Assembly (NCBI GenBank): GCA_963377175.1
Contig: CAUJNA010000855.1
Coordinates: 62,001 to 126,000 of the forward strand
Direction of reading: 5' to 3'
Source of the DNA: Effrenium voratum
Taxonomy: Eukaryota > Sar > Dinophyceae > Suessiales > Symbiodiniaceae
DNA length: 64,000 nt
This document shows, one piece after another, positions 51,374-59,630 of this stretch (its first letter is position 1; the number at the start of each line of letters is the position of its first letter). Both the position numbers and the translations under genes were made by a program. The notes beneath the pieces are model-generated. The model ran no database searches. It was not told the origin of the DNA and saw only the letters and a program-made list of their open reading frames with translations.

Positions 51374-52592
51374 AGACGCTCCGGGCGCACGGCTTCAACC
51401 AGCGCCCGCGCTTTGAGCAGGTGGTGGGCTACCTTGAGCGGAATGAGCCGCTGCCCCTGGATCAGCCGGACCGCAAAGCCACCTCATTCATCACAAGCCA
51501 CTTCTACCTGGACGATTTTGTACAGTCCAGCGAGGACCCCAACCCCCGGCCCCTGCAGCACACGCCTCTGCATCCCGAGGACGGCTTCCGCACTCCCACT
51601 GAGGCCACGGACGAGGATGTGCGCCTTGCGCGGAAGTACCAAGGGTACGGCGGAACCCGCTTTGTTGAGGATGACCTGGCGGGAGACCCCGAGGCCGGCG
51701 CGCTGGCCAGCAACGGGCAGGGGCCGCCCTCCATCACGGACCGTCTGCGCAGCACTGCAGACGGCGCGCAGGCGGCAGCGGACCTCATAGGCGCAGGGGC
51801 GGCGGGGCTCGCAGCCGCGCAGGCCTTCCGCTCTCAGCTGCCCCAGGACGCAGCTGAGTACGTGCGCCTGAACGTGCTGCCCCGTCCGGGCCAGGCGCAG
51901 CCGCCTCCGCAGATCATAGGCCGGCCCAGTGACGTGGAGCGCCTCCTGGATGAGGCGGGGCAGCGCGCGCAGGAGGTGGAGCGTGGCGCAGCGCAGGCCG
52001 TTGAGGAGACGGCGGCTGTGGCTGCGGAGGAGGGTGAGGTTGCCGTTGCCGCCGAGGGCGTGGGCGGAGCCTTTGGGTACCTGGGGGCCTGGCAGAAGGA
52101 GCAGCAGCCCTGGCGCCCGCCGCGGGCGAGGTTGCTGGAACGCTGGCTGGCGCGGCGGGAGTTGGCGCGGCGGCAACAGCGGGGCTGGCCATGGGCATCG
52201 CAGGCGGCGCAGCCTACGGCCTCGCGCGCGGCACGGGATGGGTGCTGGAGAACACGCTCTTCCGGCCCCAGCAGGGCAGCGAGGACGCGGCCGTGCAGGA
52301 CGTCCGGTCCGCCAACAACATGAATGACGCCACTCAGCCTCAGCACTTCACGCTGCGCTCAGGCAGCAGCACGTCCGGCAGACCCGCAAGCAGCCGCGCC
52401 TCCTCCCAGTCTGGCTTCCGAGTCCAGGCGCAGTCCAACCACACGCCGCGCCCCTTCTCCTGGGGCCTGAACCCTGTAACCCTGCCCCAGTCTCAGCCGA
52501 GCTCGCGGGCGAGCTCCAGTTCCGGGCAGTCGCGCCGGAGCCTGCCTCCACCCAGCTTTGACCAGCTGGCGCGAGACATTGAGGCTGCTTAA
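51370..52592 (+). CDS. Viral structural-type protein with a frameshift in a G run
   Basis: The frame from 51370 (MKTLRAHGFNQRPRF) is protein-like to about residue 238 (GGAFGYLGAW). Downstream its Arg/Trp-rich sequence looks wrong. The neighbouring frame from about 52085 to 52592 reads a small-residue hydrophobic helix (GTLAGAAGVGAAATAGLAMG, extending into GIAGGAAYGLA), then a Ser/Gln-rich tail ending FDQLARDIEAA. The switch point is at or near TACCTGGGGGCC (about 52078-52089). The total length from start to final stop is not a multiple of three, in agreement. The hydrophobic Gly/Ala helix resembles membrane-interacting virion proteins; function is unknown. It may be a real mutation, a sequencing indel or programmed frameshifting. 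Confidence 0.6.
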
Positions 52593-52640
52593 AAACCCTT
52601 GGGGAGAGTTTATTTTTGCACGGGTTTGCGCTGAACAAAT

Positions 52641-52759
52641 GCTATTCTTCTAGGCCGTATATCAATATACGCTGTAAGAATAGCTCGTTTTGCACGGTTT
52701 TGCGCCACAAAACGCTATTCTTCTCGTCCGTACATCTATGTACGCACTGGAGGAATAGC
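52641..52759. promoter_or_regulatory. Twin covarying hairpins upstream of the capsid gene
   Basis: Two similar stem-loops 73 bp apart. Hairpin 1 has outer arms GCTATTCTT (52641-52649) and AAGAATAGC (52676-52684) and inner arms CGTATAT (52656) and ATATACG (52665). Hairpin 2 has outer arms GCTATTCTT (52714-52722) and AGGAATAGC (52751-52759) and inner arms CGTACAT (52729) and ATGTACG (52738). The inner stem changes T-A to C-G on both sides, a compensatory change. Each is preceded by TTTGCACGG and GTTTTGCGC-like bases. They lie between the end of one virion gene and the major capsid gene; 3'-end formation or regulation are possible roles. Confidence 0.8.
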
Positions 52760-52791
52760 ATTTTCCTTCGCCGTACGACTCAAATTGCGTG

Positions 52792-52804
52792 TATATAAAG
52801 AAGC
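52792..52804 (+). promoter_or_regulatory. TATATAAAGAAGC motif at the capsid gene start
   Basis: TATATAAAGAAGC abuts the ATG of the major capsid gene. Similar motifs touch the starts of the penton (CTAAAGAAAAGG), methyltransferase (TTTAAAGAAACGG), 51080 gene (TATAAAAGC) and 50722 gene (TATAATAA). The closeness to ATG resembles late promoters of large DNA viruses better than a normal TATA box. Confidence 0.6.
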
Positions 52805-54079
52805 ATGGAGGTAGTCACTGCCGGAGCCCAGGATGAGCTGATGCAGAGCCTGGACTACAAGCTGAAAACAAGCAACACCAGCTACGTCACGGCGCGGCAT
52901 GACGTGCAGTACTTCCCCAGCTCGCTGAGCTCGTTCTCCCCCACAACCTCTCGGGTCTGCCGCATCCCGCTGACCAGCGGCACGTCCTTCATCGACCCCG
53001 AGTCCATCAAGATCGCCTTCCGCGTCAGGAACACGGACGGCACCAACCCGCTGGCCCCGGCCACGCCCAACCCCGCCTGCTTCGTCCAGCGCGTCCAGGT
53101 CTTCGCCAACGGCCAGCGCTGCGACGACATCAACTACTACGGCCGCACCGTGGCCGTGCACGACTTGTTGAAGGGCCGGGAGTACAACCGCAACAAGGCC
53201 ATGGAGGGCTTCGACGAAGTCAACGACCCCCGCATCGCCCGCGCGGTGCACCAGGGCGGCTACGCGGACGTGCTGCTGCGCCCCACCATGGTGGGCATCC
53301 TGCGCTGCGGGAAGATGCTGCCGCCGCAGCTGAACCTGGTGATAGAAATCGAGTTCGCGGACGCCACGACTGCGCTGTGGTCCGAGAACGCCGGGGCGCA
53401 CCCGTCCGGAGCCACGCTGAGCACCGACTTTGAGATCCAGAACGTCCGAGTTCTGGCCTCCCAGGTCGTCCTGGACTCTGCGCTGGTTGAGTCCTTCAAC
53501 CGCGTGCTCCTCTCAGGAAGGTCGCTCGTGTTCAGCTACCCCACGGTGCACACGCAGCAGTCCAGCGTCCCGAACGGAGTCGCGGAGCACAACGTCACCG
53601 TGGCGCGCGCCTTCACAAAACTCATGGGCGCGTTTGTGACTTTTTGGGACAACGACGCGGGCTCCAAAATCCACTTGCTGGCCAACCCGGGTCAGGACGT
53701 GGCCCCCATCGGCGCGGCCAGGCAGGAGGACAGCCTCCTGGAATCGCAGATGCAGCTGGGCAGCCTGCAGTACCCTCACAATCCTATGAAGGGAGCCTCG
53801 GAGCACTTCCATTTCCTCTCGGTCCTTGCGGGTACTTACGACGACACGGTGCGCAACATTGACATCGGCCGTGTGGGCTACCTGCGCCACAGCTTCATTG
53901 CCGGCTTTCCGACGGAGCGCGTGCCCAAGATGCCACTGAGTGGTGTCAGCACCCGCTCGGGCGACCTTGCCCGGTTCAATTTCAAGGGCCTGGACGGCAC
54001 GATGACGGACCTGTTCATCCACCTGGTGGCCTACCAGCTGGTGACGCTCTCCGGCACGGGCGTCTCTGTGCTGGACTAA
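52805..54079 (+). CDS. Major capsid protein (double jelly-roll)
   Basis: 424 residues with a complete, unbroken frame. The N-terminal region (YKLKTSNTSYVTARHDVQYF, then IPLTSGTSFIDPESIKIAF) and the following VQRVQVFANGQRCDDINYYG match the PLV/virophage type of double jelly-roll capsid protein, which forms pseudo-hexameric trimers. The later part (PHNPMKGASEHFHFLSVLAG, FIAGFPTERVPKMPLSG) and the C-terminal DLFIHLVAYQLVTLSG fit a second jelly-roll. The start at 52805 follows the TATATAAAG motif. With the penton and ATPase it completes the morphogenesis module, although no maturation protease was identified. Confidence 0.82.
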   Translation: MEVVTAGAQDELMQSLDYKLKTSNTSYVTARHDVQYFPSSLSSFSPTTSRVCRIPLTSGTSFIDPESIKIAFRVRNTDGTNPLAPATPNPACFVQRVQVFANGQRCDDINYYGRTVAVHDLLKGREYNRNKAMEGFDEVNDPRIARAVHQGGYADVLLRPTMVGILRCGKMLPPQLNLVIEIEFADATTALWSENAGAHPSGATLSTDFEIQNVRVLASQVVLDSALVESFNRVLLSGRSLVFSYPTVHTQQSSVPNGVAEHNVTVARAFTKLMGAFVTFWDNDAGSKIHLLANPGQDVAPIGAARQEDSLLESQMQLGSLQYPHNPMKGASEHFHFLSVLAGTYDDTVRNIDIGRVGYLRHSFIAGFPTERVPKMPLSGVSTRSGDLARFNFKGLDGTMTDLFIHLVAYQLVTLSGTGVSVLD

Positions 54080-54138
54080 AAAAAAAGTCCGCTGCCCAGC
54101 AAAACCACGGAAAAAATGGACTTGTTTCCAGGCCCCTC

Positions 54139-54163
54139 GGATTAGACCAGAACAGCCTAATCC
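54139..54163. terminator. Inverted repeat between convergent viral genes
   Basis: GGATTAG (54139-54145) and CTAATCC (54157-54163) can pair, and the right arm covers the methyltransferase stop codon. A second pair, AAGTCC (54086) and GGACTT (54117), lies just after the capsid stop beside a run of nine A. The convergent intergenic gap is about 77 bp. A role in 3'-end formation is inferred. Confidence 0.5.
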
Positions 54164-54816
54164 GGAATGCTCAGCCGCTCCGCAAGCTCCTCCGTGGCCG
54201 CGCACGCAATCTCCTCGCACAGCGCAGCAGGAACGCTGTAGAGCAGCTCGCGTGACTGGCTGACCCTCTCGTACTGCCCCTCCATCAGCCGCGGCCCCCG
54301 CTGCGCGGCCCGGAGGTGCCTGCCGTCCTGCCACGCGCCGCAGCGGCTGCCGGGCCTGCACAGGCCTCGCCTTGGCCTCCAGCGCATGTTGGTCCACAGC
54401 CGCGTCTGCTTCCTGTACGGAGTTCCGTACTTGCAGTAGGTCACGTCCACCCAGGGCAGGCGCTCCATGAACGGGCGGGTCTTCAGCAGCCCGGTGGCCG
54501 GGTTCTCAATGGCCCACATGGGAGGGTCCAAGTGTGCGATGATTTCGATGGTTCGAAGGACCAGGGCATCAGCTTCTAGCAACCGCCGCGGCCGGGTGGT
54601 CAGCGCCCTGGAGTACTCGGTGCACACGGGCGATGCCCAGACAAACTGGAAGTGTCCGGGCGGAAAGGCTGCGCGGTAATCCCATTGCAGAATGTTGCAG
54701 CAGATGGAGGGCTCAAACTTGGGCAACAGGTCAAGGCTCACAACTTCCCAGCCTTCCGCCTCGAAGGCTCGTCCCACTGAGCCGGTGCCCTTGAAGAGCT
54801 CCAGTAGCGCGGGCAT
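54157..54816 (-). CDS. Viral DNA cytosine methyltransferase
   Basis: 219 residues from Met at 54816, chosen because TTTAAAGAAACGG directly precedes it and the fold starts there (MPALLELFKGTGSVGRAF); the frame is open 36 codons further upstream. The S-adenosylmethionine-binding motif is ELFKGTGSVG, followed by VVSLDLLPKFEP. The catalytic-loop motif is ASPVCTEYSRA, with Cys in the place of the C5-methyltransferase nucleophile, and IENPATGLLKTRPFM is the ENV-like motif VI region. The C-terminal part (VDVTYCKYGTPYRKQTRLWT) is typical of this short family in algal viruses. It may protect or mark viral DNA. It converges on the capsid gene. Confidence 0.75.
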   Translation of the reverse strand: MPALLELFKGTGSVGRAFEAEGWEVVSLDLLPKFEPSICCNILQWDYRAAFPPGHFQFVWASPVCTEYSRALTTRPRRLLEADALVLRTIEIIAHLDPPMWAIENPATGLLKTRPFMERLPWVDVTYCKYGTPYRKQTRLWTNMRWRPRRGLCRPGSRCGAWQDGRHLRAAQRGPRLMEGQYERVSQSRELLYSVPAALCEEIACAATEELAERLSIPD

Positions 54817-54955
54817 CCGTTTCTTTAAAGCCGGACCGCCCCCACCGTCCCCGTAGCAAGCCACCGAACACTTCCAAAACGGGGTTGGCCCGCACGTCTG
54901 GTCGGACGAGACTGGACCCGCCAAGCTACTGTTCTGCTGCGACCCCTTTTCAGTT

Positions 54956-57900
54956 TTAGACGACCTCTAGAAGGTTGCCGGAGGTGGCTCGGCTGCAGCC
55001 GATGTAGAGGTGGCGCAGCGTGAAGTGCTCAGAGCGCGTGTCCAGGTGTACCCTGCCTTGGAGCGTCAGGCCCTGGCTTGACGCGTAGGTGAGCGCGTGG
55101 GCAAGGCGCGTCTGGCTTGAGAGCTCTCGCGGGGTGAGCTCGGCGCCGCTCTCCAGTGCGATGTTGTCCCCGCAGGCCGCGACTGTCACGAACGTGCCTT
55201 TCTTGATGGCTCCGCCCGCTCCGATGAGCTTCAGGCCCGGCCACACGCGCATGGGTTGCGACTTGTTTTGTTCGGCGGTGTCCGGGTCTTCCTCTGGCTC
55301 CACAAGCTGCGCGTTCGCCGGGGCCAGGCGACGGTTCGCGTCCGCGTTGACCGCCATCCGCTGGGCGTGGCTGATCGTGAGTGTGGTGTCCGGCACGCCT
55401 GGCTTGCGCGGAAAGAGCCGTCGCGCCGTCTGCAAAGCTTCCTCTAGGGGCATTTCGTCCGGCTCATCCACACGTAGGCTCCGCACGAGGTCGAAGATGC
55501 GCGCGTCGCTGCGCTTGTTCTCCGTCAGCTCGTGCCGCCAGCCGCCCGCAAGGTCCAGCATCAGCTGGCTGTGTCGCAGCGGCTTGTTGACGGGCGTGCC
55601 GGCCCAGGTGTCCAGCACGGCCGGGAGCTGCCGGAAGTCGCCCACCAGCAGGAAGCGCACGTCGTGGTTCAGGGACACGCACGCGATGTCCGCCCACAGG
55701 CTCATGTCGAACTGCGTGACCTCTTCCACCAGCAGCCAGTCCAGGCGCTGCACGCTGGCCCCCCGCACATACTTGCGCACCCAGTGGTCGGCCGTCTTCG
55801 CGCCGGCGCCCAGGTTCTGCACGGCGCTGTGAGTCTTGCTGATGAGGTGCACTACCTCACCGCGCTCCCGCAGCTTGGTCACGATGGTCCGCGCCAGGTG
55901 CGTCTTGCCTGTGCCGGGCAGCCCGGTGAGCAGGAGCGATCGGCCGGCCAGGCAGTGCGCCACAGGGTCGGCCACGTCCGTCCAGCCGGCGGCCCTTGCT
56001 GGCGGCTCCGCCTGCATGCAGGGCGGCGCGTGCTTGCCTCGCAGCGGCTTCGTCGTCTCCTCGTGGCGGAATTTGGGCTTACCGTCTGGGTACGTGTTGT
56101 GGACGAGCCGCTCCAAGTTGTCTCGGAACTTCCGCGGCATGCCCTGCAGCACCACGCAGTCCGTTTTCACCTGCTTGATGTACTTTGGCGGAAGGCCCAG
56201 TTCTCGTCGGATGCGTGCCACCATCGTCGCCTCGAAGCCGAGCACGCAGTCGTGGATGGGGCGCAGCGTCCCGTTGTTGTGGATTGAGCGGGTGGTGATG
56301 AAGTCCCACACGTACCGGCCTTCGCCGACGTAGAATACCTGCCTGGTGTCGGCCCCTGTCGCGTCCAGCTCGTTGCTGCTGCTGCGCAGCGTGTACGCCT
56401 TGTTGCTGTCGTGCGCCATGAGCCCGATCATCGAGTTCACTGCAAGCTTTGCCATATGTTCTTCGCCCTCGGGCCAGGCCTGCTCCATGACGTCCAGCGC
56501 CGGCGCCAGGCACTCCGCGGTGACGTGGCTGGCCGCGTTCATCGTGTGGAGCACGTCGGACCACTGCGCCACGCCGCAGCGCAGCATGTAGTCCAGCGAG
56601 ACCTTCGGGTACCAGCCCGGCCCCACGTAGGGCAGCAGCGTCACGGGGGCATCGCGCCCCCGATTTTGCAGGTCCACAAACGAGAGGTCTGCGAGGTGCC
56701 CGGGCCGCGCCGGCTCGATGTTGTCGGCCGGGCAGAAGATGGGCAGTGGGAACGGTGCGTTGGCCAGCCCGTTCCTGCGGCAGCGCACCACGTCCACGCC
56801 TTCGAGCGGTCCGCTGCCCGGGGCCCGCGCCTGGAACACTAACGGAGGCTGCTTGGGAGAGCGTACGTACGCGTCGTAGACCGAGCGCGTGAACCGCGAC
56901 TCCAGCGACGTGGGCTGCATGCTTTCGGTCTGGGTCTTCATCTGGTGGCACTCAAAGCAGAGCGCCTGGAAGCGCTGCTGCTGCCCGGCGAAGGCCTGCC
57001 GCACCGGCACGATGTGGTCGAACTCCGCGCACCCGGCGCCGATCTGCTGCCCGCAGGCGGCGCACTTGCCTCCCTGCTCGGCCAGCAGCAGCTTCTTCTG
57101 CCGCTGGCTCGGGGTGATCCTCGGCGCCTTGACCAGCGTGGAGAAAGCCTCGAAGCTCAGCGAGGCCAGCCTCTGCCCGCGGTAGTGCAGCCCCAGCCCC
57201 TTGGCCCATGCCTGCAGCAGCTCCCAGTCCTCGGGCAGCTCACGGATCACGCACTGCCCGCCCTTGGCGCGCAGCTTCAGGCTCGAGAACTGCGCGAGCG
57301 AGCGGAGCGTGACCTGCGGGTTGTGCTCCGCGAGCAGCAGCTGCCGCCTCGTCTCCCGTAGGTCCGTCGTGTGGAAGTGGCCTGGCTTGATCTCGCCCTG
57401 CCACGGGCTCCACTCCTCCAGCGGCGGCACAGTCTGCTTCGGGTCTCGCCGGTACATGACCAGCGCACAGCCCATCTGCTCCAGCACCGGCCGGGCGTTC
57501 CGGTAGAAGAAGGCGTGCCCGTCGTAGTAGGTGAACACCACGGTCTTGGTCTCCCGCTGCGTGGGCTCGAAGCGGTCCAGGGGCTCGCCGGTGTTGGAGA
57601 TGAGGACCATGGGCGCGTTGCGCCACGCGCAGAAGGCTCGTATCTCCACCGGCGAGATGCCGTGCGCGCGCCAGTCGTGCTCTGCAAGGGCGTCGAAGTC
57701 TCCGCAGACCTCCTCGAAGGGCACGCCCAAGAGTTGAGCCAGCTGCCGCGGCACGCAGGCATTGTCCCCGGAATCCTCGAATGCGCATTCCAGGATACTG
57801 TTGAAGCACGGCAGTTGGTACGACACGCGGCGCAGGCCTCGCAGCCTCTGCCGCAGGATGGTTTCTACGTGTACGCGGCTGTTCCGGTATTGCGTCGTCT

Positions 57901-58549
57901 CCGAGGACACCACCCACTCCCCCTCCGGGTCGTAGAAGTACGTCTCGTCGCTGAGTTCCATGATGGGCGCCCTGCCGGCGGCGCGGTCCTCGTCCTCCGC
58001 GGTTATCAGCCGCAGCGTCTCCTGCTTGACGTTTTGCAGTATTTGCTGCTCCGACAGCCTGTCGGGCTGCCGGCTGGCCTCCCCACCCAGGACATTTGCG
58101 GGGAGCCAGTCCCTGCGCTCGTAAGCCCGGCCCGCGTTTTTGCCGGCCCGCCGCATCCCCCTGATGACCACTGGGATGTGTGCTACGTGCTGCGAGTACT
58201 TGTTCTTGAAGAACCGCCTCCCTAGGTTCGTCAGCTGGTAGGTGCCGTCCTCCCGCAGCCGCCGCACTAGGCCCCGCTGCCCGTTCTGCAGTAGCACGTA
58301 GTCGGCCGCACCCTCCCTGACCAGCGGCTGCCTTGGGTCGAAGGTCCTCGACTCTGGCTGCCGCCCGAGCATGCCGAAGTAGGCCTCCCCGGCCCTAGTA
58401 ACGCTCCCGTCCGCGCGCTGGAGCAACGCGTAGGCGCCTCGGCCCCGCCTCAAGCCCAAGACACGGCTTCCGTCATCCGTGTCCCGGGCCCTCGATCCGG
58501 CCTCGACCGCCTGCCTGATGTTCTCTCGTTGTGTTGCCCAGGATGCCAT
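54956..58549 (-). CDS. Replication protein: OTU-like, HNH, family-B polymerase-like and SF1 helicase
   Basis: 1197 residues from Met at 58549 (MASWATQRENIRQ). The frame is open for 220 more codons upstream, but that part is repeat-derived. Regions in order: about 245-360 is an OTU-like peptidase pattern (EDSGDNACVPRQL with Cys265, later YDGHAFFY with His345). About 490-545 is an HNH nuclease (CAACG at 496-500, DH at 511-512, CFEC at 531-534). About 640-810 is a family-B polymerase-like core, with AKLAVNSMIG at 700-709 as motif B and KTDC at 795-798 where DTDS is usual. About 865-1197 is a superfamily-1 helicase (GLPGTGKT 876-883, LLVEEVTQ 939-946, GDFRQLPAV 970-978, YIGCSRATS 1182-1190). The helicase is certain and the HNH is likely. 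The polymerase core is partial and may be inactive. Confidence 0.75.
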   Translation of the reverse strand: MASWATQRENIRQAVEAGSRARDTDDGSRVLGLRRGRGAYALLQRADGSVTRAGEAYFGMLGRQPESRTFDPRQPLVREGAADYVLLQNGQRGLVRRLREDGTYQLTNLGRRFFKNKYSQHVAHIPVVIRGMRRAGKNAGRAYERRDWLPANVLGGEASRQPDRLSEQQILQNVKQETLRLITAEDEDRAAGRAPIMELSDETYFYDPEGEWVVSSETTQYRNSRVHVETILRQRLRGLRRVSYQLPCFNSILECAFEDSGDNACVPRQLAQLLGVPFEEVCGDFDALAEHDWRAHGISPVEIRAFCAWRNAPMVLISNTGEPLDRFEPTQRETKTVVFTYYDGHAFFYRNARPVLEQMGCALVMYRRDPKQTVPPLEEWSPWQGEIKPGHFHTTDLRETRRQLLLAEHNPQVTLRSLAQFSSLKLRAKGGQCVIRELPEDWELLQAWAKGLGLHYRGQRLASLSFEAFSTLVKAPRITPSQRQKKLLLAEQGGKCAACGQQIGAGCAEFDHIVPVRQAFAGQQQRFQALCFECHQMKTQTESMQPTSLESRFTRSVYDAYVRSPKQPPLVFQARAPGSGPLEGVDVVRCRRNGLANAPFPLPIFCPADNIEPARPGHLADLSFVDLQNRGRDAPVTLLPYVGPGWYPKVSLDYMLRCGVAQWSDVLHTMNAASHVTAECLAPALDVMEQAWPEGEEHMAKLAVNSMIGLMAHDSNKAYTLRSSSNELDATGADTRQVFYVGEGRYVWDFITTRSIHNNGTLRPIHDCVLGFEATMVARIRRELGLPPKYIKQVKTDCVVLQGMPRKFRDNLERLVHNTYPDGKPKFRHEETTKPLRGKHAPPCMQAEPPARAAGWTDVADPVAHCLAGRSLLLTGLPGTGKTHLARTIVTKLRERGEVVHLISKTHSAVQNLGAGAKTADHWVRKYVRGASVQRLDWLLVEEVTQFDMSLWADIACVSLNHDVRFLLVGDFRQLPAVLDTWAGTPVNKPLRHSQLMLDLAGGWRHELTENKRSDARIFDLVRSLRVDEPDEMPLEEALQTARRLFPRKPGVPDTTLTISHAQRMAVNADANRRLAPANAQLVEPEEDPDTAEQNKSQPMRVWPGLKLIGAGGAIKKGTFVTVAACGDNIALESGAELTPRELSSQTRLAHALTYASSQGLTLQGRVHLDTRSEHFTLRHLYIGCSRATSGNLLEVV

Positions 58550-58989
58550 TGTTGTCGATTGCTTTTTCGTAGATCGCCAAAAAAAAAGTGGTCCGGGCAA
58601 CCGCCCGGCTCCTCCCCGTCCCCAGGGCCCCTGGGGTCCCCTCGGGCGTTGCAAAAAAAAAGACGGCGTCACCATGTTTGACCATGGCACACGTTTTTGG
58701 CATGAAACGCGATTGGAAAGAGAAGCCGAACAGGATGCTGAACGAGCACCGAACAGGGCCTTGCAGGGTCTTGACGCATGCATGATTGCTTTCCGGGGTG
58801 GGGGGGTGAGCTCTTGACGCACGCATGATTGCTTTTCGGGGTGGGGGGGCTTGATGGTTTTCCGGGTTGGGGGGGTTTGATTGCCACTGAGCAAGTGGCG
58901 GAAGCGCTGAACAAGCGCAAGGCTGCCGAACAGGCAGCGGGAGGGTGCCGAGCAGGCACCGGGGAGTGCCGGGGGGTGCCGAGCACCAG
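58550..58989. repeat. G-rich repeats upstream of the replication gene
   Basis: CTTGACGCatGCATGATTGC followed by TTTCGGGGTGGGGGG recurs at about 58769 and 58813, with a third partial copy (GATGGTTTTCCGGGTTGGGGGGG) at about 58852. The G runs could form quadruplexes on the plus strand. The region begins at the polymerase start and belongs to a gap of about 1.1 kb between divergent genes. Confidence 0.65.
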
Positions 58990-59100
58990 GAGCTGTCACA
59001 AGCTCGGGGGGGATGGAGCTGTCACAAGCTCGGGGGACAAGTTTGGGGGGGATGGAGCTGTCACAAGCTCGGGGGGATGGAGCTGTCACAAGCTCGGGGG
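58990..59100. repeat. Iteron-like repeats with GAGCT..AGCTC core
   Basis: GAGCTGTCACAAGCTCGGGG starts at 58990 (there as GGAGCT), 59016, 59055 and 59080. Each copy has inverted ends GAGCT/AGCTC around GTCACA and is followed by a G run. Spacing is 26, 39 and 25 bp. The site, between the divergent polymerase/helicase gene and the ssDNA-binding candidate, is where an origin or a shared control region would be expected. Confidence 0.7.
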
Positions 59101-59300
59101 GGTGAGCTGCTTGGCAGGAAGGTTGGCTGACGTCGAGAGGATGTGCTCGTTTTTTTTGGCCGGCATGTGCATTGAACTTGATGGGAGACGATTCTTGGAG
59201 GGGCGTCAAACCTTGCAGGAATACGGCCTAGGTTTAGAAGGCGTGTGGACTGAACTTGACGGGATACAATTTTTTGAGGCATCTCCACGGGTGCAAGGGT

Positions 59301-59366
59301 CTTGAAGAGACATCAAACCTTGTAGGAACACGGTCTTGAAGAGACATCAAACCTTGTAGGAACACG
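59301..59366. repeat. 33-bp direct repeat pair
   Basis: CTTGAAGAGACATCAAACC followed by TTGTAGGAACACGG occurs at 59301 and again at 59334, differing only at the last base of the unit. A looser third copy (GGGGCGTCAAACCTTGCAGG) lies at 59199. No gene is seen in 59101-59630. Confidence 0.75.
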
Positions 59367-59630
59367 GCCTGGGTTTTGAAGATTTGCGCACTGAACTTGG
59401 CATGTTTTTTGAGCGTGGCGTTGTAGCGTGGGTGCAAAGGCCGTGCGGACCTCCCGGGCCCGCATGGCTGCCGCCCTAAGTGCCCGGCTGGCTTTTCTTG
59501 GGCCCCAGGACTTGCCCTTGTGGTTCCGGGCTGTTCCCTTTCGAGAAATGGCCGCAGGCTGCGTGAGCGGAGGCCAACGCGTTCATCGGACCAATATTTT
59601 TTTATCCCTAGAGGAAAAGAGACCGGCGTC

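Noticed and set aside
53513..54397. Long minus-strand frame opposite the capsid gene
   Set aside because: Antisense shadow; the plus-strand capsid gene is complete, and this frame lacks recognisable domains.
58550..59209. 220-codon N-terminal extension of the polymerase/helicase frame
   Set aside because: It reads through G-rich and iteron-like repeats, is Pro/Ser-rich without domain features, and a better start with protein-like sequence lies at 58549.
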